Below are positions 1 through 6,363 of a stretch of DNA of 32,257 nt, one piece after another. This stretch comes from an uncultured Collinsella sp. (GTDB lineage Bacteria; Actinomycetota; Coriobacteriia; Coriobacteriales; Coriobacteriaceae). Made by a program: the position numbers and the translations under genes. Location of the stretch: contig CABUTR010000020.1 of the NCBI GenBank assembly GCA_902494555.1, positions 1-32,257 on the forward strand, in the 5' to 3' direction. The notes below the pieces were generated by a model. That model was not told where the DNA came from. It did not search any database and saw nothing but the letters and a program-made list of their open reading frames with translations. Position 1 is the stretch's first letter. Each line of letters begins with the position of its first letter.

Positions 1-73
1 GACCTCGCTCGAAGAGCCCGATCGCCGCCCTCCTGGCCTCGATGTCGTGCTTCACCCTCAAGTCGACACGCAT
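1..73 (-). CDS. IS3-family transposase OrfA, N-terminal fragment (runs off the left edge)
   Basis: The frame opens at ATG (73-71) and encodes 24 residues in this window, starting MRVDLRVKHDIEARRAAIGL and then FERG. A basic helix rich in Arg, Lys and Ala like this is typical of the start of the helix-turn-helix that binds the element's ends in IS3-family OrfA proteins. A strong Shine-Dalgarno GGGAGG (85-80) sits six bases before the start, inside the 3' arm of a perfect hairpin. The rest of the protein and any OrfB lie outside the window. Function is inferred from position next to an IS-like terminus. Confidence 0.55.
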   Translation of the reverse strand, partial: MRVDLRVKHDIEARRAAIGLFERG

Positions 74-78
74 AAAAA

Positions 79-112
79 GCCTCCCATTTCTCATGTCCAA
101 GAAATGGGAGGC
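79..112 (-). promoter_or_regulatory. Perfect hairpin that buries the transposase ribosome binding site and ends in a T-run
   Basis: A 12-bp perfect stem (112-101 pairs with 90-79) with a 10-nt loop is followed on the minus strand by five T residues (78-74) and then the transposase ATG. The 3' arm contains the GGGAGG ribosome binding site. The structure therefore looks both like an intrinsic terminator and like a ribosome-site sequestering stem. Either activity would block transposase expression from transcripts entering the element from outside. Confidence 0.65.
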
Positions 113-120
113 AGTTCACG

Positions 121-136
121 AGCTGCGGGGTTTTCC
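121..136 (+). other. Half of an interrupted bidirectional terminator
   Basis: The sequence AGCTGCGGGGTTTTCC directly outside the IS end has the form of the 3' arm plus T-run of a GC-rich intrinsic terminator, but no matching 5' arm is present on this side. The likeliest reading is that the IS inserted into the loop of a terminator shared by the kinase-like gene and its left neighbour, leaving the other arm beyond the window. This is inference. Confidence 0.4.
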
Positions 137-171
137 TTTGTGCCTCCGATGCGAAATAAATCGCTCAGATA

Positions 172-936
172 TTACTGATAATCGACGACGTCGATCCAGT
201 TCTTCAGGAACTCATCGTTCACGTTGCGCTTACGAGCGAGCTCGGAAGCGGCGACGATGCTCGTCCACTGACGCACGACCTGCATGGGCATGTCGGCGCG
301 GTCGCAGTAGAGCTCCAGGTAGGCCTCAGCCTGGTCCTTGCTGTTGAGGGCGAAGAGCAGGTAGGTGGTGGCAACGTCGGCAGCAGGGGAGCCCTGGGTG
401 GCGTGTGCCCAGTCGCACACATAGAGCTGGCCGTCGTCGCCGACGATGACGTTGGAGGGGTTGAAGTCGCCGTGGCAGACCTTGAACTCCTTGGTCATGC
501 CGTCCAGACGCTCCTGAAGGTTGTAGCGCGTGGTGGCATTGAGCTGATCAAGGCTGTCGATCATGCGGGCGAACTTGTCGCGCTGACGGTTGAGCAGCGG
601 GGAGGTGTAGCCGTGGATCTCGATCTGGAGGTCGACGAACATCTCGAGATACTCACCAAAGCGCTGGGGCTCGGCAGTCATCTTCTCGGCAAGGGTGGTG
701 CCCGGAACCTTCTCGGTCACGAGCGCCCAGCCGTTGGCGTTCTCGAGCTGGGAAACCTCGAGAGCCTTGGGGCTGCGGATGCCGCACTCATTGATGCGGG
801 CAAGATTCAAAGCCTCGTTGAACACGTCGGAGACAGGCTTGGTCTCGTTAAAGACCTTGACGATCTTGTCGCCCAGGTCGTAAACGACCTTGTTGCCACG
901 GCGGACGAGCTCGGTCTTGGAATCGGGTAGCAGCAT
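172..936 (-). CDS. Aminoglycoside phosphotransferase (APH)-family protein, substrate unknown
   Basis: A 254-residue protein of the APH/choline-kinase-like fold. The catalytic loop HGDFNPSN is at residues 155-162 with the presumed catalytic Asp157, and the metal-binding Asp175 lies in CDWAHA, the equivalent of the kinase DFG. The N-terminal lobe has KIVKVF (24-29) as the likely ATP-binding lysine strand. Family members phosphorylate antibiotics, choline, sugars or other small hydroxyl compounds; nothing here identifies the substrate, and resistance should not be assumed. The start at 936 is supported by AAAGGATG about seven bases upstream. The gene lies downstream of adhE on the same strand with an 88-bp gap holding a strong hairpin, so it is probably expressed separately or by read-through. 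No signal peptide or membrane segment is visible. Confidence 0.8.
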   Translation of the reverse strand: MLLPDSKTELVRRGNKVVYDLGDKIVKVFNETKPVSDVFNEALNLARINECGIRSPKALEVSQLENANGWALVTEKVPGTTLAEKMTAEPQRFGEYLEMFVDLQIEIHGYTSPLLNRQRDKFARMIDSLDQLNATTRYNLQERLDGMTKEFKVCHGDFNPSNVIVGDDGQLYVCDWAHATQGSPAADVATTYLLFALNSKDQAEAYLELYCDRADMPMQVVRQWTSIVAASELARKRNVNDEFLKNWIDVVDYQ

Positions 937-968
937 GGTTGCATCCTTTCAACGATGCGATAGAAGCG

Positions 969-1007
969 ACGGCGGGGGTGTGTGAAACACCTGTGCACCC
1001 CCGCCGT
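969..1007 (-). terminator. Strong GC-rich hairpin downstream of adhE, weak T-run
   Basis: A perfect 12-bp stem (ACGGCGGGGGTG at 969-980 with its complement at 996-1007) and a 15-nt loop lie 17 bp past the adhE stop. On the minus strand the stem is followed by CGCTTCTAT rather than a clean T-run, so it may be a partial terminator or a 3'-end stabiliser that lets some transcription into the kinase-like gene. Confidence 0.55.
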
Positions 1008-1024
1008 TAAAAACCGTGCTAAAA

Positions 1025-3673
1025 CTAGCAGACGGCGTAGTCCTGAGGCTCGCGGCCGTAGTAGGCGTCCAGGTAGAGCTCCTTGATCTCGCTCATGAGC
1101 GGGTAGCGCGGGTTGGCGCCGGTGCACTGGTCGTTGAATGCCTGCTCGGTCATCTCGTCGAGGGTGTCGAGGAAGTACTGCTCGTCAACACCGTAGTCGG
1201 CGATGGTCTTCTTGACGCCGATGAAGTCCTTGAGCTCCTCGAGCTTCGTGATGAAGTTTTCGAAGACCTCCTTGTCGTCCTTGCCCTCGATGCCGCAGTA
1301 CTTGGCGATCTCGGCGTAGTTGTGCAGCGCGTTGGGGTAAGGATACTGGGAGAAGGTACCCATCTTGACGGGAGCCTCGGCGGCGTTGTAGCGCATGACG
1401 CGGGTCAGGATGACAGCGTTTGCGAGGCCGTGGGGCAGGTGATGGAAAGCGCCGAGCTTGTGAGCCATGGAGTGGTTGAGGCCCAGGAAGGCGTTGGCGA
1501 AGGCCATACCGGCCATGCAGGAGGCGTTGTGCATCTCCTCGCGGGCGTGCGGGTCCTTGGCGCCGTTCGTGAAGCTGGAGGGCAGGTTCTCAAAGACGAG
1601 CTTGGCAGCGCGCTCGGAGAGGCCCTTGGTGTAGTCGGAAGCCATGATGGAGACATAGGACTCGATGGCGTGGGTCATGACATCGATGCCGGAGGCAGCA
1701 GTCAGGCCGCGCGGGGCGGTCATGCAGTTGTCGGCGTCGACGATAGCCATGTTGGGGAGCAGCGCGTAGTCGGCGAGCGGCCACTTGATGCCGGTCTCCT
1801 TGTCGGTGATGATGGCGAACGGCGTGCACTCGGAGCCGGTACCCGAGGAGGTCGGGACGGCGACGAAGTAGGCCTTCTTGCCCATCTCGGGGAAGGTGAA
1901 GATACGCTTGCGGATGTCCATGAAGTCCATGGCCATGTCCTCAAACTTGCACTCGGGGTGCTCGTACATCATCCACATGATCTTGCCGGCGTCCATTGCG
2001 GAGCCACCGCCGACGGCGATGATGACGTCAGGCTCAAAGAGAGCCATCTGCTTGGCGCCGCGACGTGCGCACTGCAGCGACGGATCGGGCTCGACGTCGT
2101 AGAAGCAGTCGTGGGCGATGCCCATCTCGTCGAGCTTGGCCTCAATGGCTCGGGTGTTGCCATTCTTGAAGAGGAACTGATCGGTGACGATGAAGGCGCG
2201 CTTCTTGCCCATGACGGTGCCGAGCTCGTCGAGGGCGACGGGCGTGGAACCCTTCTTGAAGTAGACCTTCTCGGGAGCGCGGAACCACAGCATGTTCTCA
2301 CGGCGCTCGGCCACTGTCTTAACGTTGATCAAGTGCTTCACCCCAACGTTCTCGGAGACGGAGTTGCCGCCCCAGGAGCCGCAGCCCAGGGTCAGAGACG
2401 GCTTCATGCCAAAGTTGTACAGGTCACCGATGCCGCCGTGCGAGGACGGGGTGTTGATGACGATACGGCAGGCCTTCATGACGTGCTCGAACAGGCTGAT
2501 CTTCTCGGCCTGGGCGGGGTGCACGTACAGAGAGGCGGTGTGGCCCGGGCCACCGGCGAGCACCAGGTGCTCGGCCTTGTCGACGGCCTCCTGGAAGTCC
2601 TTGGCGTGGTACATGGCCAGGACCGGGGAGAGCTTCTCGTGGGAGAACTCCTCCTTGGCGGGGTCGGTGGAAGTGACCTCGGCGATCAGGATCTTGGTCT
2701 TGGCGGGAACCTCGATGCCGGCGAGCTCGGCGATCTTGGCGGCAGCCATGCCGGGGATGCGGTGGTCGAGAGCGCCGTTCTTGAACATGGCGGCACGCAG
2801 GGCCTCCATCTCGGCACCCTGCTTGACGAAGTAGCAGCCGCGCTTCTGGAACTCGGCCTTAACCTGATCATAGATGGTGTCGATGACGGTCACGGACTGC
2901 TCGGAAGCGCAGATCATGCCGTTGTCGAAGGTCTTGGAGTGGATGATGGAGTTGACGGCGAGCAGCACGTCGGCGGTGTCGTCGATGACGACCGGGGTGT
3001 TACCGGCGCCAACGCCCAGGGCGGGCTTGCCCGAGGAGTAGGCGGCCTTGACCATGCCCGGGCCACCGGTGGCGAGGATGATGTCGACGTCGCGCATGAC
3101 CATGTTGGTCAGCTCGATGGAGGGGACATCGACCCAGCCGATGATACCCTCGGGGGCGCCGGCCTTGACGGCAGCGTCAAGCACGAGCTTGGCGGCGGCG
3201 ATGGTGCACTTGGCGGCAGCCGGGTGCGGGGAGATGATGATGGCGTTGCGGGTCTTCAGGCTGATCAGCGTCTTGAAGATTGCAGTGGAGGTGGGGTTGG
3301 TCGTCGGGATGACGGCGCCCACGATACCGATGGGCTCGGCGATCTTGGTGATGCCGTAGGCCTCGTCGCGCTCCAGGACGCCACAGGTCTTGGTGTTCTT
3401 GTAAGCGTTGTAGATGTACTCTGCGGCGTAGTGGTTCTTGATGACCTTGTCCTCAAGAACGCCGCGGCCGGTCTCCTCGATGGCCATCTTCGCCAACGGG
3501 ATACGAGCCTTGTTGGCGGCCATGGCGGCCTCATAGAAGATCTTGTCGACCTGCTCCTGCGTGTACGTAGCAAAAAGCGCCTGGGCCTCTCGCATCTGAG
3601 CGAGCTTAGCCTCAAGCGCCTCTACGTTGTCCACAATTGCGGGAGTAGTGTTTTCCGGTGACTTTTTCACCAT
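1025..3673 (-). CDS. adhE: Bifunctional acetaldehyde-CoA/alcohol dehydrogenase AdhE
   Basis: An 882-residue fusion, the usual AdhE length, that reduces acetyl-CoA to acetaldehyde and then to ethanol with two NADH, so fermenting cells regenerate NAD. The aldehyde dehydrogenase half covers about residues 15-450, with the NAD-binding stretch GAVIPTTNP near 119-127 and catalytic Cys255 in DNGMICASEQS. The iron-dependent alcohol dehydrogenase half covers about 465-870, with nucleotide-binding GGGSAMDAGK (555-564). Likely iron ligands are Asp664, His668, His734 (LNHSMAHKLG) and His748 (HLPHG), matching the E. coli ligands with an offset of 11. AdhE normally forms spirosome filaments in the cytoplasm; that is family knowledge. 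The start is supported by AAGGAGA seven bases upstream. It appears monocistronic, with its own promoter region at 3674-3793. Confidence 0.98.
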   Translation of the reverse strand: MVKKSPENTTPAIVDNVEALEAKLAQMREAQALFATYTQEQVDKIFYEAAMAANKARIPLAKMAIEETGRGVLEDKVIKNHYAAEYIYNAYKNTKTCGVLERDEAYGITKIAEPIGIVGAVIPTTNPTSTAIFKTLISLKTRNAIIISPHPAAAKCTIAAAKLVLDAAVKAGAPEGIIGWVDVPSIELTNMVMRDVDIILATGGPGMVKAAYSSGKPALGVGAGNTPVVIDDTADVLLAVNSIIHSKTFDNGMICASEQSVTVIDTIYDQVKAEFQKRGCYFVKQGAEMEALRAAMFKNGALDHRIPGMAAAKIAELAGIEVPAKTKILIAEVTSTDPAKEEFSHEKLSPVLAMYHAKDFQEAVDKAEHLVLAGGPGHTASLYVHPAQAEKISLFEHVMKACRIVINTPSSHGGIGDLYNFGMKPSLTLGCGSWGGNSVSENVGVKHLINVKTVAERRENMLWFRAPEKVYFKKGSTPVALDELGTVMGKKRAFIVTDQFLFKNGNTRAIEAKLDEMGIAHDCFYDVEPDPSLQCARRGAKQMALFEPDVIIAVGGGSAMDAGKIMWMMYEHPECKFEDMAMDFMDIRKRIFTFPEMGKKAYFVAVPTSSGTGSECTPFAIITDKETGIKWPLADYALLPNMAIVDADNCMTAPRGLTAASGIDVMTHAIESYVSIMASDYTKGLSERAAKLVFENLPSSFTNGAKDPHAREEMHNASCMAGMAFANAFLGLNHSMAHKLGAFHHLPHGLANAVILTRVMRYNAAEAPVKMGTFSQYPYPNALHNYAEIAKYCGIEGKDDKEVFENFITKLEELKDFIGVKKTIADYGVDEQYFLDTLDEMTEQAFNDQCTGANPRYPLMSEIKELYLDAYYGREPQDYAVC

Positions 3674-3713
3674 TTGTGTCTCCTTGCGATCGGAGATTTA
3701 CCCTACGCCTTGC

Positions 3714-3719
3714 ATGATA
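3714..3719 (-). promoter_or_regulatory. Candidate extended -10 of the adhE promoter
   Basis: On the minus strand TGCTATCAT gives an extended -10 (TGn plus TATCAT) 41 bp before the adhE start. No convincing -35 hexamer is present. The hexamer is bracketed by the short dyad CTTGC-N6-GCAAG (3709-3724), which could be an operator. It does not match the Rex consensus well. Confidence 0.4.
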
Positions 3720-3767
3720 GCAAGAAATTATTCGGCGAACGGTCAGATTCCTGTAAAAGGCACACTA

Positions 3768-3793
3768 AAACGCTTCAATTAACTGAAGCGTTT
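3768..3793. promoter_or_regulatory. 26-bp dyad upstream of adhE, possible operator
   Basis: Perfect 10-bp arms, AAACGCTTCA and TGAAGCGTTT, flank a 6-bp spacer about 50 bp upstream of the candidate adhE -10. The right half, TGAAGCGTTTCA, resembles half-sites bound by LacI-family regulators. The dyad is not followed by a T-run on either strand, so an operator is likelier than a terminator. The regulator is unknown. Confidence 0.4.
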
Positions 3794-3824
3794 CAACTAA
3801 AACAATCCGCCTACTGCATCGCCC

Positions 3825-3852
3825 CACTCATTGGGGACAGACTTATATGAGT
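3825..3852 (+). repeat. Left REP-like inverted repeat of the miniature element
   Basis: It reads CACTCATTGGGGACAGACTT followed by ATATGAGT, and is a small hairpin (3826-3831 with 3847-3852). It is the inverted partner of 4060-4087 with one mismatch. Confidence 0.8.
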
Positions 3853-4059
3853 ATTTCAATGGGAAAACGGGGAGAACGGGGCACTTGTTTGACAATCGCT
3901 ATTCGCGGGTCGCGGTCGAGTCGGACACGCAGGCGGTCCAGTTGCTCGATTATATCCATCTCAATCCTGTGAAAGGCGCGCTCGACTCGCTCGATGCGTA
4001 CCGCTGGTCAAGCTTCAAGACATATCAGCTGGGCTATGATTCCTTTGACATCTGCAAAC

Positions 4060-4087
4060 ACTCATGTAAGTCTGTCCCCAATGAGTG
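4060..4087 (-). repeat. Right REP-like inverted repeat of the miniature element
   Basis: This is the inverted copy of 3825-3852 with one difference. It is a small hairpin by itself (4060-4065 with 4081-4086) and ends one base before the rpmB terminator. Confidence 0.8.
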
Positions 4088-4088
4088 C

Positions 4089-4121
4089 AAAAAGGCGCCC
4101 TCCGTGGGGGAGGACGCCTTT
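4089..4121 (-). terminator. Intrinsic terminator of rpmB
   Basis: On the minus strand AAAGGCGTCCTCC pairs with GGAGGGCGCCTTT around CCCAC, and the stem runs into a T-run (CCTTTTTGC). It lies about 70 bp past the rpmB stop. Confidence 0.85.
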
Positions 4122-4189
4122 GGTAAGTTCTATATGAACGCGAGGTCTTTGACCCGGAGAGTCCGAGGTACTTGTTGGTAAGACCTTAT

Positions 4190-4378
4190 TTAGGAGCGCG
4201 CAACCTTGCCGGACTTGAGGCAGGTGGAGCAAACGTTCATCTTGCGACGGTGACCATCGACGACGACGTAAACGCGCTGGATGTTGGGGCGGAACTTACG
4301 GTTGGTGACGCGGTGAGAGTGGCTGATGGAGCGACCGGCAACGGGGTGCTTACCGCAAACTTCGCAAACTTTGGACAT
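4190..4378 (-). CDS. rpmB: 50S ribosomal protein L28
   Basis: A 62-residue L28, a structural protein of the large ribosomal subunit. It starts MSKVCEVCGKHPVAGRSISH and contains the family signature NRKFRPNIQRV. Two CxxC pairs (Cys5/Cys8 and CSTC near the C-terminus) show that this is the zinc-binding form. The start at 4378 is chosen because AAGGAGG lies seven bases upstream; an in-frame upstream ATG at 4426 would add 16 non-homologous residues. The gene is monocistronic, divergent from the pyr operon, with a promoter at 4433-4441 and a strong terminator. Confidence 0.97.
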   Translation of the reverse strand: MSKVCEVCGKHPVAGRSISHSHRVTNRKFRPNIQRVYVVVDGHRRKMNVCSTCLKSGKVARS

Positions 4379-4432
4379 AACTGACCCTCCTTGGGCGACA
4401 AACGAACATGTCGCGTTAACAAACAAGCCTGA

Positions 4433-4441
4433 ACTATAGCA
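4433..4441 (-). promoter_or_regulatory. Extended -10 promoter of rpmB
   Basis: The minus strand reads TGCTATAGT, an extended -10, 55 bp before the rpmB start. No good -35 is visible. The identical nine bases occur upstream of rpsT (17121-17129). Confidence 0.6.
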
Positions 4442-4669
4442 CAGAAGTCGCTCCCTGTGCGCAATCTACACAGAGATATTCCTCTTTTGGCGATAGTGCC
4501 CACGCTACGGCCCTGGACGTAGATCCGATTTGCGTGCAGCAGAGTGGATTATGCCAGCTCGTGCGTGTGTTTTCAAGCTCGTCCCACAAATATATATAGG
4601 TTTATGGAGCATTGGGCTCCGTTTACGGATTGCTCTGTATTTATGCTCGCAATTAAGCTTGAGGTTGGC
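4442..4669. other. Intergenic stretch between the divergent rpmB and pyrR promoters
   Basis: No coding potential is supported here. It is more AT-rich than its surroundings, with ATATATATAGG near 4590 and a small hairpin GGAGC-ATTGG-GCTCC near 4606. I see no tRNA or recognisable small RNA. Confidence 0.4.
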
Positions 4670-4675
4670 TACACT
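4670..4675 (+). promoter_or_regulatory. Candidate -10 of the pyr operon promoter
   Basis: GGCTACACT gives a -10-like TACACT about 20 bp before the first leader hairpin. The expected -35 position holds only a weak match (TCGCAA), so the call is tentative. Confidence 0.35.
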
Positions 4676-4690
4676 ATCCCTTGACCATTA

Positions 4691-4808
4691 AAGGGGTACG
4701 AGATACCCACATGGAATTACATAGCTGTCAAAGAGCAGCCTTTCCTGTGGGTGTCTGGTCCGCTTTAAGCGGTCGGGCATCTATTTTTTTGACTGTGTCA
4801 GCAGTCAA
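4691..4808 (+). promoter_or_regulatory. pyr operon leader with alternative hairpins (transcription attenuator)
   Basis: Three structures compete. An early stem pairs GGGTA (4694-4698) with TACCC (4704-4708). An antiterminator pairs AGATACCCACA (4701-4711) with TGTGGGTGTCT (4746-4756), 11 bp with one G-U pair. A terminator pairs GGTGTC (4750-4755) with GGCATC (4776-4781) around an inner CCGC/GCGG stem and is followed by seven T residues (4784-4790). A further 7-bp stem (4789-4795 with 4802-4808) lies before the pyrR ribosome site. This is the logic of PyrR attenuation: PyrR with UMP would favour the early stem and so the terminator. The Bacillus-type PyrR recognition loop is not evident, so control by PyrR is inferred from the architecture and from pyrR being the first gene. 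Confidence 0.65.
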
Positions 4809-4829
4809 GACATGTGAGGAAGGAGATCG

Positions 4830-5414
4830 ATGGGCACGACTTCCCCCAAGGCGGTCATCATGGACGAGACCGCCGTCAATCGAGCGATGACCCGCATTGC
4901 GCACGAGATTCTCGAGCGCAACGAGGGCTGTGAAGACCTCGCTCTGGTCGGCATCGTCACGCGCGGCGACCTTCTGGCAAAGAAGCTCGCCGAGGAGATC
5001 AAGGAGATCGAGGGCGTCGACGTTCCGCTCGGTAGCCTCGACATCAGCTTCTACCGCGATGACTACGCCACCAATTTCGCTCCCGCGATCCACGCCACCA
5101 ACATTCCCTTTAGCGTCGACGGCAAGCGCGTCGTTTTGGTGGACGACATCCTGTATACGGGCCGTACCATTCGCGCCGCTCTGGACGCCGTTATGGACCT
5201 GGGCCGTCCGAGCCGCATTGAGCTGGCAGTCCTCGTTGACCGCGGTCACCGTGAGCTCCCCATCTCGCCGGACTTTGTCGGCAAGAACGTTCCCTCGTCG
5301 CATGAGGAGAACGTGCACCTATATATGAAGGAAGTCGACGGCCACACCGCCGTCGAGATTAACGACGTCGCGCCGGGTTCCCACGTGGGCTCCGCGCCGC
5401 TGGGAGGTGAGTAG
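4830..5414 (+). CDS. pyrR: PyrR, pyrimidine operon attenuator/uracil phosphoribosyltransferase
   Basis: A 194-residue type I phosphoribosyltransferase-fold protein; the family is usually about 180 residues. The PRPP-binding loop VVLVDDILYTGRT lies at residues 101-113, with the typical IVTRG and DISFYRDD blocks at about 42-46 and 71-78. PyrR binds pyr leader RNA in response to UMP and lowers transcription of the biosynthetic genes; many homologues also have weak uracil phosphoribosyltransferase activity. It is the first gene of the operon, right behind an attenuator-like leader, which suggests autoregulation. The start is supported by GGAAGGAG just upstream. Its stop overlaps a rejected earlier GTG of pyrB and sits four bases before the preferred one. 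Confidence 0.95.
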   Translation: MGTTSPKAVIMDETAVNRAMTRIAHEILERNEGCEDLALVGIVTRGDLLAKKLAEEIKEIEGVDVPLGSLDISFYRDDYATNFAPAIHATNIPFSVDGKRVVLVDDILYTGRTIRAALDAVMDLGRPSRIELAVLVDRGHRELPISPDFVGKNVPSSHEENVHLYMKEVDGHTAVEINDVAPGSHVGSAPLGGE

Positions 5415-5418
5415 TACC

Positions 5419-6363
5419 GTGGCGTTCAACCATAAGCACCTGATCGACATTACCGAGTACTCCGAAGAGGACATCAAGCTCATCCTCGAGACCGCCAAGG
5501 CGTTCTCTGAGGTCAACGAGCGTGCGATCAAGAAGGTCCCCACGCTCAAGGGCAAGACCATCGTCAACATGTTCAACGAGCCCTCGACGCGCACCCGCAG
5601 CTCCTTCGAGCTCGCCGAGAAGCGCCTTTCGGCCGACAGCCTCAACTTTGGCGGCTCCTCGACCTCCACGGTCAAGGGCGAGAGCCTCGTCGACACCGTC
5701 GAGACCCTCAACGCCTACAAGATTGATTGCATCGTCGTTCGCGATAAGCACGCCGGTGCTCCCTACATCGTCACGCAGAACTCGCCCGCGAGCGTTATCT
5801 GCGCCGGCGACGGCAAGCACAACCATCCCACGCAGGCCCTGCTCGACCTGTACACCATCTGGGAGCACAAGGGTGACTTCCACGGTCTGAAGGTCGCCGT
5901 CGTAGGCGATATCGCGCACTCCCGCGTCTGCGGCTCGCTGATCCCCGCCCTTAAGATTATGGGCTGCGAGACCTATGCCGTCGCCCCCGGCACGCTGCTG
6001 CCGCCGTCGCCCGAGGTCCTGGGCTGCGACCACGTGACGAGCGACCTCGATTCCGTCCTGCCCGAGCTGGACGTCGTCTACATGCTGCGCGTGCAGCAGG
6101 AGCGCCTCGAGGGTGCCCCGTTCCCGACCATTCGCGAGTACCACAAGCTCTTCGGCCTGACCAAGGACCGCGAGAAGCTCATGAAGCCCGACGCGATCAT
6201 CTGCCACCCGGGCCCCATCAACCGCGGCGTCGAGTTCGACTCCTATATGGCCGACCACCCGCAACGCTCCGTCATCCTGGAGCAGGTCTACGCCGGTATC
6301 TGCGTGCGTATGGCTATCCTGTATCTGCTGCTTGGAGGTGCCGATAATGGCCTTGCTTCTTAA
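5419..6363 (+). CDS. pyrB: Aspartate carbamoyltransferase catalytic subunit
   Basis: A 314-residue enzyme joining carbamoyl phosphate to L-aspartate to make N-carbamoyl-L-aspartate, the committed pyrimidine step. The carbamoyl-phosphate motif STRTR is at residues 56-60. HPTQ, GDIAHSRV and HPGPINRG follow in the expected order. I place the start at GTG 5419 because GGAGGTGA (5403-5410) lies eight bases upstream; a GTG at 5407 overlaps that ribosome site and is unlikely. No pyrI regulatory subunit follows, so the enzyme is probably an unregulated trimer or associates with dihydroorotase. It overlaps pyrC by 17 bp, suggesting translational coupling. Confidence 0.96.
   Translation: MAFNHKHLIDITEYSEEDIKLILETAKAFSEVNERAIKKVPTLKGKTIVNMFNEPSTRTRSSFELAEKRLSADSLNFGGSSTSTVKGESLVDTVETLNAYKIDCIVVRDKHAGAPYIVTQNSPASVICAGDGKHNHPTQALLDLYTIWEHKGDFHGLKVAVVGDIAHSRVCGSLIPALKIMGCETYAVAPGTLLPPSPEVLGCDHVTSDLDSVLPELDVVYMLRVQQERLEGAPFPTIREYHKLFGLTKDREKLMKPDAIICHPGPINRGVEFDSYMADHPQRSVILEQVYAGICVRMAILYLLLGGADNGLAS

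Larger units (their letters stand above)
1..118 (-). mobile_element. Outer end of an IS3-family (IS150-like) insertion sequence, cut by the window edge
   Basis: Read on the minus strand, the sequence from 118 downwards begins TGAACTGCCTCCCATTTC and reaches TTGGACA. This resembles the terminal repeat of IS150-group IS3 elements, which start TG and carry a similar block. An ATG at 73 opens a reading frame with the character of an IS3 OrfA helix-turn-helix N-terminus. The element continues beyond position 1, so neither the second end nor the target-site duplication can be checked. The family assignment rests on the terminus and 24 residues only, so it is probable rather than certain. Confidence 0.6.
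3825..4087 (+). mobile_element. 263-bp miniature element with 28-bp inverted repeats around a RAYT transposase remnant
   Basis: The two ends (3825-3852 and 4060-4087) are inverted copies that match at 27 of 28 positions. Each end can itself fold: ACTCAT pairs with ATGAGT around a 15-nt loop containing GGGGACAG. The interior encodes the C-terminal part of a REP-associated tyrosine transposase and lacks the catalytic N-terminal half. This looks like a non-autonomous derivative of a RAYT locus flanked by inverted REP-like repeats. Confidence 0.65.
3831..4181 (+). pseudogene. Truncated REP-associated tyrosine transposase (RAYT, IS200-like)
   Basis: The open frame contains RTGHLFDNRYSRVAVESD, then LLDYIHLNPVKGALDSL and YRWSSFKTYQLGY, the hallmark C-terminal blocks of RAYT/Y1 transposases (GHLFQ-RY, YIHLNPV, Y-WSS). 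Homology runs from about 3846 to 4040. The N-terminal half with the HUH metal-binding pair is missing, as the left inverted repeat sits directly where it should be. The catalytic Tyr, usually in the helix after the WSS block, cannot be assigned. The tail after about 4060 reads through the right repeat and the rpmB terminator and is not transposase-like. The frame starts at a TTG without a good ribosome site, so it is very probably not expressed. Confidence 0.7.

Noticed and set aside
172..936. Naming the APH-family gene as an antibiotic resistance gene
   Set aside because: Only the general kinase motifs are present. The family covers many substrates and nothing points to an aminoglycoside.
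1016..3661. 881-residue open frame antisense to adhE
   Set aside because: It mirrors adhE over its full length, is rich in Gly, Val, Leu and Asp as expected from codon bias on the opposite strand, and shows no domain or ribosome site.
3709..3724. Rex-type redox operator at adhE
   Set aside because: CTTGC-N6-GCAAG has the right symmetry, but the TTGTGA/TCACAA core of Rex sites is absent.
4681..4890. Possible leader peptide in the pyr leader (69 codons)
   Set aside because: It overlaps pyrR by 60 bases, lacks a ribosome site and has no run of regulatory codons. The alternative RNA stems explain the region better.
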